Assembly: GCA_033439765.1 (NCBI GenBank)
Contig: JAULSN010000005.1
Span: forward strand, 2,619,001-2,683,000
From: Lasiosphaeria ovina
Lineage: Eukaryota > Ascomycota > Sordariomycetes > Sordariales > Lasiosphaeriaceae
DNA: 64,000 nucleotides
Reading direction: 5' to 3'
The notes beneath the pieces are model-generated. The model worked only from the letters and a program-made list of their open reading frames with translations. It ran no database searches and was not told the DNA's origin. Numbering within the stretch: the stretch's first letter is position 1; each line of letters begins with the position of its first letter. A program made the translations under genes and the position numbers. Shown one piece after another: positions 37,700-48,476 of this stretch.

Positions 37700-40298
37700 T
37701 CAGTAACGGGGATACTGGTCCCAAGGCGGTTGCTGAGGGGGCTGCTGGTGGTGCTGCTGGCCGGGATAGCCCTGGTACTGGGGCTGCGGCGGTGAGCCAT
37801 ATCCAGGGCCGCCACCATACTGCTGCAGTGGGGACTGTTGGGGCTGCTGGTAATACCCGCCTGGCCCGGGCTGCGGCGGCTGGACATATTGCTGCGGCTG
37901 CTGATACTGGGCCGGATAGCCCTGGCCGTAGTTCTGCGGAGGGGGTTGGCTGCTGTAGCCGCTCGGCGGCTGCGGTTGAACGCCGTACTCGGAGGAGAGG
38001 GGGCGGTGCTGCGCAGCCTGCGCGGGTGCGGGTGAGGTCGACATTTCCCGAGAGGTCTGGATCTGGGACCAGAGCGAGCCCGTGGGCTTGCCGTGGCCAC
38101 CGTCGCACGAATGGCCCCCGCCCTCTACGGAACGGCTACCGGTGCCGGCGCCGGTGGCAAGAATGTGGTTCTTGCCGGCCCTGACCGATTCGGACGAGAG
38201 CACCCGGCCGAGCTCGTTGCGGTATTTAGACTCATTGGCCCAGCTGCGCACCGTCTCAAACATCTCGCGCTGGATCTGAATACGATCGTCCCGAATGGCT
38301 GGGTGGTGGAAGGCGCGGAGAACATCGTTTACGACTTCCTCCACAGGCACTCCGGGGTTTTCCCAGGCGAAGATAACGCGGCTATACAGTTAGCAAGCTG
38401 TTAGGGAATTCGGCAGGGGATGATAACATACGGAACAACGTATTGGAGGACGGTCGCGGCAACTCGGCCCGCACACGAGTTAAGGATATTGGTAAAATGG
38501 TCCTTGGAAAGCATTGAGTGGGTAGGATTATCGCAACGGGGATTGGTCCACGGCTCGAGTTGCGATTTAGCGCTGGCACTGATGACATTCGAAGACCCGT
38601 CCTTCAACACCTTGGAAACCTGGTTGATAACAGGCCTCACAAATGGTGCCAAGAGGCCAAAGACGAAGGCCGTCAGGGTCTCGCTGATCTTCTCAAGCAA
38701 GCTTTCCAAGCCGGGTATTCTGGCGATCATGTTGCTAATGGACCTGACAATCTTGTCGCGGAACTCAAGGATGGGGTAGATTTGCCCAACCACCTTGACT
38801 GGATCAAAGTCAGGGCTCATTCCCGGGACGATATTGGAGTTGGCAGCCCTCGCGTTCTCTTGCTCCTTTGCCGCCGAGGCGGCCTTGAGGTTTCTGGCCT
38901 GAGCAGCATATCCGTCACCAACTCCGGGAAGCTGGGAGAGGAGAGAGATGATGTCTGTGCCACCGCCTCCCGAGCTTGGGCCAAAGATGCCACGGTTGGA
39001 AGAAACACCGAGATTACCGCTGGTATTCTTGCTAAGCTCTTCGGCGTTCTTGAGGGCCGCGTTCATCTCATCGACCTCGGACTGGGTGAAATGGTCGGTA
39101 GCCTCGCTGGTTGCGAGGTTAGCTGATGCCACAACAAAAGTAGTACAAATCGACCTACCCGAGGACCGAATGCAAAAAGTCAACAGCACCAAACGTTCCT
39201 TTACACATGTCAGTCGAACCAGTGCTAATTTATCTGCCTTTTTTTCTTTCGGCGCTGACTTACCTGTAACAAGGGGATAGACTCTCTTGTTATTTAGGGA
39301 GATCTGAGTAGAGGATCCGCAGTGAGGGAAGACTTCGCGATGACCGAGCTCGATTAGAGCAAGTTCGCAGTAGTTGCTGTGGGCACTGAAGTCCTGTTGG
39401 GGGGGCGTGAGCGTCGGGACAGTCCAGGACCAGCAATGGGTCAAGAGTCATAACAGCCTACCTCCATACAGTGCAGAGCCTGACCGAGGCACCTAAGGGC
39501 CTCGCACAGGTCGGCTTCCTTGCCCGATGTTCCGTTGGCGCCGCTTGTATAGACGCGGCCGAAGTGGATGCTACGGGCGAAGCTGAAGCGTAGGTAGCCG
39601 GCGCTGGTGGCCCAAGGACCTTGCTCGTTGGCGATGTAGTTCTTCATGCCGGTGCGCTGGTCGACCTCGAGCTCTCGGGTGTCAACGGGGCCTCTCAGCC
39701 TCGGGTCAAACTTGCGGGCATCCAGGTTGTCGGCGTATCCCATGGGGTTGTCAATGTGCTCCTCGGGGCGATAGACACCGAGGCGCTCGTCCGTGACCTC
39801 GAACTCCTCGGTGGCATAGCCATTGGCCAGGAAAGACAGCACCCAGACCTGCGACGTCGGTTAGCGGGACATCTTGGCTCCAAGACGAGTGGTTGACCAA
39901 CCAGAATACGAATGGTGGCGGCGTTGACGCCCTTCAGACTTCCAACGTCGACAGCCTGCGAGTAGTCCCTCAGCCAGTTGCCAAAGTAGACGCGCGAGAC
40001 CATCATCGAGGTCCATTTCTTGCCGTGCAGAAAGGCAAGCGTCTTGAGCACATCCTCGATGTCTAAGTTGACGTAGAAAGATACGAGTGTGAGTGACGTG
40101 GGAACAGCCCATGCGGCCTTTCAAAACCAGACTAAGATGCGATTACGAACCTCCGTGTCGCCAGTTATGCCCCTCGACCTGCGCAATCGACGGGATGTTG
40201 CCGGCGCCAAACGCAGCCGCCTTGCCGGGGAGAACGACCAAGATCAGAGCGAGGACCAGTAGCATGCTGCCGCAGCCCATGCCGAAGCCGCCTGCCAT
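37700..40298 (-). CDS. het-c: HET-C heterokaryon incompatibility protein
   Basis: HET-C is a cell-surface protein whose alleles trigger vegetative incompatibility in Neurospora, and the family is widespread in ascomycetes. Proposed CDS is complement(37700..38381, 38432..39106, 39159..39198, 39264..39393, 39462..39848, 39902..40062, 40151..40298), 740 residues in seven exons, including one of 40 nt. A signal peptide is clear (residues 1 to about 29, ending in KAAAFG). The HET-C domain follows, with IPSIAQVEGHNWRHGDIED, YFGNWLRDYSQAVD, the LHCMEDFSAHSNYCEL block and HCG. The C-terminal ~130 residues are rich in Pro, Gln, Gly and Tyr, in place of the Gly-rich tail of Neurospora HET-C. The start at 40298 is chosen because it directly opens the signal peptide. 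Whether it acts in allorecognition here cannot be read from one allele. Confidence 0.92.
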
Positions 40299-41894
40299 AA
40301 TGATGACTGGCGGTTGTGGTGACGGTGATGTCGGAGTTTTGTAGTAGGCGATCGAGAAAAGACAACGTTTTGTTGGTGGCTTAGGTGTGTACAGTACAGT
40401 ACAGTACAGCACCTTAGGATGCAAGGGAGAGAGGTCACAGGCGGGGATGACGTCCGATGCGCGCGAGCTCGACGACGGGACGAGTGCGCTGCCTTATTGC
40501 GCAGCGGGGGAGTGTCAAACTCTCTGTCTTTCAACGAAGGAAAGGAATCTGAGCCGTTCTGTGCCGCGCAAGTGTCACGAAAAGCCTGTGCCTGTCTGTG
40601 CCTGTCAAGTCGGGTTTGGTGCTCGCTGCTCTGTTCTTCTGTTGGCTATCTTGGGGATCCTGGCGGCCTCTGCCTCGAGCTACTATAGTAGGTGCTCCGG
40701 ACTAGAGGCGCCAAGAGATGGGCAATTCTTTACGTCAGATCTCTGGCGGCCAAACAAGGCATCTACTCAGTACGGCAGCTACGTCCACCACTCGGGTCCA
40801 TATTTCAGGTTCAGCTTTCTCATCGGGCAGCAGGTGCTTCCTAGCTCTTACCACAACGGGAGTTAGGAACGTAAGCGACGGGAGTAAGATAGATAAGACG
40901 GCATGGTGGTGCACAGCTAGTAGAATCAGGGAACCTATAGGGTATGGGGAATACATAATGTACTCTTGACCTTTGACCTGGTTTTGGTTGGCTCTTGGCC
41001 GTTTCATTCAACTTGTCACTCGTTCTTCTGCATGGCGAAGTAGCTGAGTTACCGGCTTGCACTTGGATTGTATCGTGGAAAACACATGGAGGGGCTGCCT
41101 GAGGGGCAAGAGGGTCAACGGCCTCCGCAAGTTGGACCCACATGCCGTTGCACCGCCATACTACTAACCTTATGCTGTACATATATCCTCATTAGCTAAT
41201 TCCTGGATAGAACGATATTCAAGTTGGCATAAATGTGCTAATTATCAGTTCCGTAGTATTCCGTATTTGGCAACCAAGGCCATAATAACTTAGTAATCCG
41301 TACAAAGTCATACTACACGGCACGGGGCACGAATGGAACTGGAAGGAAGAGCGAATTGGTCAAATACGGATGCGAGTCGCAATTTCATATGCCAATTTCG
41401 AAAAGCTTGGGTGCAGGGCGCTCCGAGCCGGCCGGCTGGGCTGACTGTGCTCACTGCTGGCATGGTTCATCTACTCATTTTTTCAACCAATGGCGCTCCA
41501 ACAACGCCACTTGTCTCCTGACCCGCTCGCCGCGTCCCCCAAGTCTCCCCATATGCTGGGATCCGCGCGTCGTTAGTTAATTGAGTCCGACCTGGACGAT
41601 CCATGCTCAGTTGCAAAAAAAGTCGGCGTCCCATTGTGATTCTACTTATTAGCCCCTTTTTTCACTGGCAATGCCCTAATAATCGCCACTTGTTAGAGAT
41701 CTATTACTATTCAACCTGCCTCCGCCTTGCGTTGCTTGGTTGGAGTTGTTTCCTTTGCTCCTCTTGTCGCTCCTTTAGCCTCGCACCTGTTTTGCGCCTC
41801 CTGTTGCCGTCGCCGACGCCGACGCCGACGCCGACGCATCCGACTGTCTCCCGCAAACCGCCTGATTTGCTGCCAGCAGAGGCGACCACCGACG
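40299..41894. other. Divergent intergenic region het-c/scs7
   Basis: This is the upstream region for both flanking genes. It includes GTACAGTACAGTACAGTACAG at 40388-40408 and a (CGACGC)n run at about 41813-41837 just before the scs7 start. No gene was supported. Confidence 0.6.
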
Positions 41895-43088
41895 ATGCCC
41901 GGCCGCACGCTCCCGACGTTTACGCTCGCCGAGGTCGAGTCGCACAATTCCAAGAAGTCCTGCTTCGTCACCGTTGGGAGAAATGTCTACGATGTGACCG
42001 ACTTTGTCGACTCGCATCCCGGCGGTTCCGAACTCGTTCTGGAGTATGCCGGCAAAGATATCGCTGCCATCCTCAAGGACGAGGCGTCACATACGCACTC
42101 GGAAGCGGCCTACGAAGTGCTCGACGACTCGCTTGTCGGCTTCTTGCCAGCGCCGAATGGGGCATCGGCGAACGGAAAGGCCAAGTCGACCGCCGTCGAC
42201 AGCGGCGAAGTCACAGCAGACGGCGAGTTTGTGCACCCGCGGACCGGCATGTCCAAGGAGGAGGATCTCTCCAAGGAGACGGACATCGCCGACGACTACA
42301 AGACACACAAGTTCCTCGACTTGAACCGGCCGCTCCTGCTGCAGGTCTGGTTTGGCGGCTTCTCCAAAGAGTTCTACCTAGACCAGGTCCATCGGCCGCG
42401 CCACTACAGGGGAGGACAGTCTGCCCCCATCTTTGGCAACTTCCTCGAGCCCCTTTCAATGACGCCGTGGTGGGTCATACCGCTCGTATGGCTGCCGCCC
42501 GTGTCGTACGGCCTCTATTTGGCGAGCGAGGGGTTCAACAATCTCTATGAAGAGGCCGGCTGGTTTCTTTTCGGTCTGTCCGTTTGGACCCTGGTCGAAT
42601 ACGTCCTTCACCGCTTCCTGTTCCACCTGGACTAGTATGTTGCCCCAGTTTCACTGCGATCACCTAGTCGGTCGTGCTTGCTGACACTGTGCTCTAGTTA
42701 CCTACCTGACAATCGCGTCGGTATCACCCTCCACTTCCTCCTCCACGGCGTCCATCATTACCTACCCATGGACAAGTACCGGCTGGTCATGCCGCCGACG
42801 CTGTTTTTCGTGCTCGCATTTCCCTTTTGGAAGCTGGTGCACGTCATCTTTTTCTTTAACTGGTACATCGGGACAACAGGGTTCTGCGGTGCCATCTTTG
42901 GATATATCTGCTATGACCTGACGCACTACTTCCTCCACCACCAAAACCTCCCGCTTTGGTGGAAGAAGCTCAAGAAGCTCCACCTCCAGCACCACTTCCT
43001 CGACTACGAGAACGGATTCGGGGTCACCAGCCCGTTCTGGGACAACGTGTTCGGCACCCAGCTCAAGTCCCCGTTGAAGAAGCAGTAA
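41895..43088 (+). CDS. scs7: Sphingolipid fatty acid 2-hydroxylase Scs7
   Basis: It adds the alpha-hydroxyl group to the fatty acid of ceramide in the ER membrane. CDS is join(41895..42634, 42698..43088), 376 residues. Residues 7-85 form a cytochrome b5 domain with the HPGG haem motif (41-44) and a second histidine in SHTHSEA (about 66-68). The C-terminal half is the di-iron hydroxylase. It holds the histidine boxes HRFLFH, HFLLHGVHH, HYFLHH and HLQHHF, plus several membrane segments. The intron falls in the Leu-Asp-Tyr-Tyr-Leu-Pro stretch between the first two histidine boxes. The chosen ATG directly precedes the b5 fold. Upstream in-frame codons are low-complexity sequence from a CGACGC repeat. 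Confidence 0.95.
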
Positions 43089-44222
43089 GTCACAGAGCGC
43101 CTTGTCAAGAGAGGAGTTTGGATGGGGGGTGTACATCTTGTAATAAATAAGCCAACATACCTATCATTGCACCTGGGGGTTGGCGTAGGAGGTGATTTTT
43201 TTTTTCTAGGGCTCGTACAACGGCCCTACCGCCCAAGGTTGCGAGTCGGCTGGGCGTCTCTGGAGTTGTGGGGAAGGTGACCAGGGGTGATCGGGGGAGA
43301 GGGCGAGGGATAACAATACTCCTCTCAGCAGAGGCGGCGAACTTCACTGTCTCATAACGTAACCATCTATGTCCTAACTATACCCTAATAATTGAACGGT
43401 TTTGATGCCACTGACTGACCGAGTGCTCACTTGGTTGTGGCTTAGATAATAATAATACGACGTATAGTTCGGACATTTCATCTAATCACTTCCAATTGAC
43501 TTTGACAGTCGGTTCAAATAACATCTGTACTTTACATCTTATTGTTTAAAAACTCAGCCTCACTACGTACCTAGGAAAGCAGACAATCAACTCCAAGACC
43601 TCATCCCTTTGAACAAGCTGTGCAGCCTCAAGGCATTGCTTCATCCAATGGCTACATTAGATTCGGTATGATGACCGGGTCGTGGCATTGAAACTTTTCT
43701 GCCCCTTGCCGAGCTGTTCTTTTAAGCAGAGGACATAGATCCCGTAACTACAAGCCCTTGAACATAGATACGTCCAGCGCTGAAGATGTTGAGGCGCCAG
43801 ATTCGAGCATCACTGTATCACATAGGTATCCGAGCTTGCTCAAATCCGTGAATGATTGCTTGCTCGCTGCGGTACTTGGATGGTTTATTTGGGGGTTTAT
43901 TACATGGAATTTCCCTGGAAACCCCCTTGCTGGGGCGTCTGTGAGAGAGATATATATTTGGGATTGTAGGCCAGAGACTCGAACAAGCTTTGGGGTCCTC
44001 TAAGAAACTTCTTTTAGACGCTGGGATCATGTACCATGTATTCGAATAGCTTCTACCTCGCTCGAAAGAGAATACCCTCCTCATAACAAACAGAAGACGG
44101 GGGAGGCCGCTGATATCTTGGAAACACTACCCAACCCAATCCAGTCCCCCCCCTAAATAATATTTGGGGATTGCGCTGTACCCCGTAGCGAGCGGCGAAC
44201 TAGATACACGGAATAAAATGGA
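43089..44222. other. Intergenic region between convergent genes
   Basis: This is relatively AT-rich with a T run at 43195-43205. No gene was supported, and the small plus-strand frame at 43758-44003 has no family features. Confidence 0.55.
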
Positions 44223-45636
44223 CTAAATTCTGCCACCCATACACAGCCGAATCTTGTAAACGGGGTTCATCTTGGGCATCTTATTTAGAACCCCTATAGT
44301 CCAAGGATGTGCAAGTTTTGGTTTATTGTAGTTCGGTGTCTTGTCCGGCAATCCGGATGCCTTGTCCCAGAATTCCCACACGTCGCCCTCGTCCAAGGAG
44401 GTTACTTTGTTATTCACCTTGGCCTCGTTCCAGCGAAACTTGAGCCAATTATTCCTGACTATGGGCATATACTCGCTCTCCATATCCCAGTCCTGGAAGT
44501 TTTTAAAGAAGTGGGAAGCCAAATAATCCCCGGGGTCTCCGTGGGCGGCGTTGAACTGGGCAAATCGCTGCAATCTCGCGTGGTCTGTCGTGGCAACCGA
44601 CTCAATGCGCGTCTCGTCAAACAGCCCAGAGTTGATGATCTTTTCTCGTTTCTCCTGCTGGGTCCCGGTGACGTGAATATTAACCTCCCCCATGCGAAGC
44701 CCATATGATGATCGACGTTCAAGACAGTCTGGGATGAAGCGCTGTTCCGGTTCGTAATAATCAAGGTAGTTGAGGATTTTATAGATAAATCGAGACGCGG
44801 CCGGCTTCCAAACCGACAAGATTGACCAGAGCCGATTCCAACATGGGAAGACTACCAGGCATACGAGCGGGCGGACCAAGGGGCAGACCATCTTCGCTCT
44901 CTTCTTCCCATGGGTGGTACTGGCTCATGTTCAGGTGTACGGTGTCGCGGACGGGGTCTAGCCACACGGGGAAACAATGCACCCAGGACCGGGCAATCCG
45001 CTTGCCATTCTTCAAGGCTACCGCCCGTGATTCGCGGCAGACGCGTGATATCAATGGAGGGCAGCTGGCGAAGGAGAGCCATTGTATTGGGTTGTGGTAC
45101 GTCTGCTTCCAATTTACAGACATCACCGGAGACACCAAATGCAGGGAGTTCTGGTATTTCGAAGTACTAGCATACTCGACCCAGTCGGTTAGCTTGATGC
45201 TGACGAGCCATGTACGTAAGTAGGGAGGCCGTTGTTGGCGACTTGCAATAAAGGGACGGTCTGCATAGACCACGCGATTCGGTAGACACGTCTCCCAAAT
45301 CATAAGGCGTAGTTCTGTTGGTAATGTTCTGAATTCAAGGCGGGGCCGGGGGGGAGGAGTTGTCGACGCAATCACAAGAGTCTCGTGGAGGCCGGGGACC
45401 GAAAGCCAAAATGTGTTGCGGTATGTAAGGGGACTACAGATACAAGTTACGGGTGATCGTGGGTCGACATCCATCGCGAGCGGTACCGTACCTCGGCGGA
45501 AGGACGAGCCAAAGGATGAACTGTGTTGATTTCGAAATACCTGAGTTCCATGTGCTTGGCTTGAAGCAGTTTTGCAGCAATACCTAGGTGCAGCCTGAGA
45601 CGGCTTCGGTTTGCTTGTTCTTTTCCAAGTCTGCAA
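44223..45636 (-). pseudogene. 2EXR-like domain gene, apparently frameshifted
   Basis: Two overlapping minus-strand frames together look like one gene. The upstream frame (45636-44779) carries a 2EXR-like block, FRTLPTELRLMIWETCLP, followed by ISRVCRESRAVALKNG and DPVRDTVHLNM, and stops at 44779. The downstream frame (to 44223) continues plausibly from about 44800 with KILNYLDYYEPEQRF and a further ~180 residues ending in MGGRI. I found no GT..AG intron that joins the frames in the right phase, so a frameshift near 44780-44890 is the simplest reading. A sequencing error or an unusual intron is not excluded. The start codon is uncertain. Proteins with this domain are numerous in filamentous fungi and functionally uncharacterised. 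Confidence 0.5.
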
Positions 45637-46263
45637 GGCTCGGCTAGTGCCTTGGGAAGGCTCGCATCACTTACATGAGCAACGAACGAGGTCGCCTGGA
45701 CCTCGAGAAGTCTTGGTTCGCGAAGGTCTACATCCGTACCTACCTAGCTTGAGCAGCACAGCTCCTGTCTTCAGTTCAGTCTGCCCCACGATGGGTAGAG
45801 TGAAGTCGGCACATTTTTTGGGCGCATCATCTGTTACACCCTCAACCCTCGGTTATTACCATGTAGCAAGAGGACTCGGGGTGAGTAGGGCAAGGGAAAG
45901 GGAAAGGGAAGGGATCACTTACATGACGTTTGCAGGGATTTGATTGGACGGTGCTGGGCCGCCCCGTCTGGTCCACTTCAGCAGTTGCGCAGACCCGCGG
46001 CCCCAGTGGCAATCGCATGAACGGACCCGGGACATTACAATCGTCAGCATCCACATTCCGCATCCCTCCCTTGTTAAGCCCCCCGAAAGCCCGTTGCCTC
46101 ATCCTAGAAACAAGGCCAAGAATGGCAAACGTATAAGCAACGACGACCTTTACCCCGAGCCGAAGCCACATCCTCATACTGCCGCTGCTACGTCCGCTCG
46201 ACATCGACTTTTGGCGAGCACGCGCACGCACACGCACACGTCGACGCCTCGACTTCATTCACA
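45637..46263. other. Intergenic region between divergent genes
   Basis: This is the upstream region of the cis-prenyltransferase gene. Short GA-rich repeats (GGGAAAGGGAAAGGGAAGGG near 45894) and a CACACGCACACG run near 46216 are the only notable features. Confidence 0.55.
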
Positions 46264-47454
46264 ATGTCCGATTTATATCTGTCGCGCATGCGCAACTGGT
46301 TCCTCAGCTCGCCTCCCGCCGAATGGGCCCTCATCCGCCTCCGCGAGCTGCTGATCGGGGCATTGCGCCAGGGCCCCGTCCCTGCCCATGTCGCCTTTGA
46401 GATGGACGGCAACCGGCGATATGCAAGAAGCCACAAGATCGAGACCATCGAGGGCCACCACCTTGGCTTTGAAGCTCTAGCTCGGGTGCGCAGAATCCCC
46501 TCCCGTGCCTCGGCTCGGATGCGCCTGCCAGAGTGACCGACTGATTCCACTATGCAGGTCCTCGAAATATGCTACAAGTGCGGCGTCAAAGTCGTAACCG
46601 TCTACGCATTCAGCATCGAGAATTTCAACCGCCCAAAGTACGAGGTCGATGGCTTGATGCAGCTCGCCAAGCTCAAGCTCGAGCAGCTGGTACAGCACGG
46701 AGAGCTCCTCGATAGATACGGCGCCTGTGTTCGTGTCCTAGGCCAGAGGGACCTCATAAGCCCCGACGTTCTCGAGGTGGTTGACAGAGCCGTCGCCACG
46801 ACGAAGCACAACACCGAGTAGGCAGCACCCGTGGCTTATCCGTTTGGCTACCGACCGCAGAAGCTAACACGTTTCTCCAGTACCATCCTCAACATATGCT
46901 TTCCTTACACGTCGAGAGAAGAGATCACCACAGCTATCCGATCGACTGTACAGGAATACTCAACTACGCCGCGCCCCCATAGCACGCCATTTTCGCAAAG
47001 CCGCATCACACAAAAGATCATGTCCAAGCAGGGTGACAAGCACGAGCCCTTGTCCTCGATTAGGGAATCGTCTCCCTCGCCTCCGCCCCTTTCGTCTCGG
47101 TCCGACGACCACGAAGGCTCTGTCTCGTCATCAGTGACACTGCATGTTGAGTCCGGAGCGGAGCCTAACGTGACAATCTACCCCAACGCTGAGAATATCA
47201 CTGCCCAGACCATCGAAAGCCATTTATATACGGCTGGATGCCCGCCCCTCGACATATTTGTCAGGACAAGCGGGGTGGAGAGGCTAAGCGATTTCATGCT
47301 GTGGCAAGGTCACCAAAATGCGCAGATCTTCTTCCTCAAGTGCTTCTGGCCCGAGTTTGACCTGTGGCAATTTCTCCCGGTAATCGTTGAATGGCAGCGA
47401 CGTCAAATACAAAAGGAGAGAGACGAGAGACCTCGGCGGGCAAAGCAAGTTTAA
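46264..47454 (+). CDS. rer2: Cis-prenyltransferase (dehydrodolichyl diphosphate synthase)
   Basis: It extends farnesyl diphosphate with isopentenyl diphosphate to long polyprenyl chains, the precursor of dolichol for protein glycosylation, at the ER or lipid droplets. CDS is join(46264..46485, 46558..46817, 46881..47454), 351 residues. Conserved blocks are FEMDGNRRYAR (catalytic Asp), VTVYAFSIENFNR, and RTSGVERLSDFMLWQ near the C-terminus. A hydrophilic Ser/Pro-rich insert of about 75 residues lies between TVQEYS and TIESHLYT, where compact bacterial enzymes have none. The fungal catalytic subunit works with a Nus1-type partner, which is not in this window. It could equally be the Srt1 paralogue. 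Confidence 0.93.
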
Positions 47455-48476
47455 TGAGCCAATCCTGGCTAGATAGGTAGGTAGGTAAGGTAGTTATGGA
47501 GATGGATGGCCAGGTATACGGCAAAAAGGCGCGGGGCTTGCCATAGAATAGAACAGGAATGGCTGTATTGCACGGATATTCTGTCGCGAGGTGCAGGACA
47601 AGAGCGAGCACCTTAGTCTAGGCGTTTAAATGGTGGCGTGTCTTATTATTTAGGGGGTGATGGCTTTTTTTTCAAGACGAGCTTCAGCGTTGAAACATTT
47701 ACAGAAAGCTCTGAATAGGTGTTCTGCTTGCATTTTTGTTAGTTGACACCCACCGCACTCTAGCTTTTCGGTCCGATCTAGGGTCGGGTTCTGTGCCTCG
47801 CGCGTCTCGCAGCAGCCGCCCGACACGGGGCATTGCTTGAAAGAAAAGCCGAATTAGGTTTTGTCTAAAGAGGCACAGTTCTTTGGAGATCCTCGGCCTT
47901 GGTCGCAACGAATTGGCGGCTTATCTTATCGCAAATGTGTGACGTTGACGTATCACAGACGCGGAAAACGGGACGGTAAGGGCGTGTGCGTGTGGGCTAC
48001 CCCCCCCCCCCCCCCACCCAACCTAGCTACGGTAGTGGTTGGCGTGCTACAGCGCACAGGGGAAGTAGAAGTTCCCACCAGCGCCCAGGTCCTACATAAC
48101 TCGCCCACCCATTTTTCTGCGCCTGACTGGGACAACTCTTGGATCGGTTTTGTTGCGCCCATTGCTCTGCACAACTCTGGCCAACGGAGATGGTCTAACA
48201 TTCATGTCTAGTGTTTGACAGCCTTGCGAACCGGATTGTTTCCCTTTCACCCGCCCGCCGCCCCCCTCCTAGCATCTACTCGACTGCTCTCCGCTGCCCT
48301 GTCCTGACGGGAATCCAGCTGCCGATCGTCACCCGACTTGCCTCCCTCTCCTCTTCTCCCCGTCCCGTCCTCCGTCCGTCGTCCCCTTCCCTCCGCTTTC
48401 GACGGCCGAACTGCCTCACACTCGTACCAGCAGTCCCTCTACACGGCGCGCCCTCTTCACATACGCACGATAGACC
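47455..48476. other. Intergenic region upstream of the ING gene
   Basis: It contains a homopolymeric C run at 48000-48015, TAGGTAGGTAGGTAAGGTAG at 47474-47493 and a pyrimidine-rich leader (48235-48420) before the ING start codon. No gene was supported. Confidence 0.6.
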
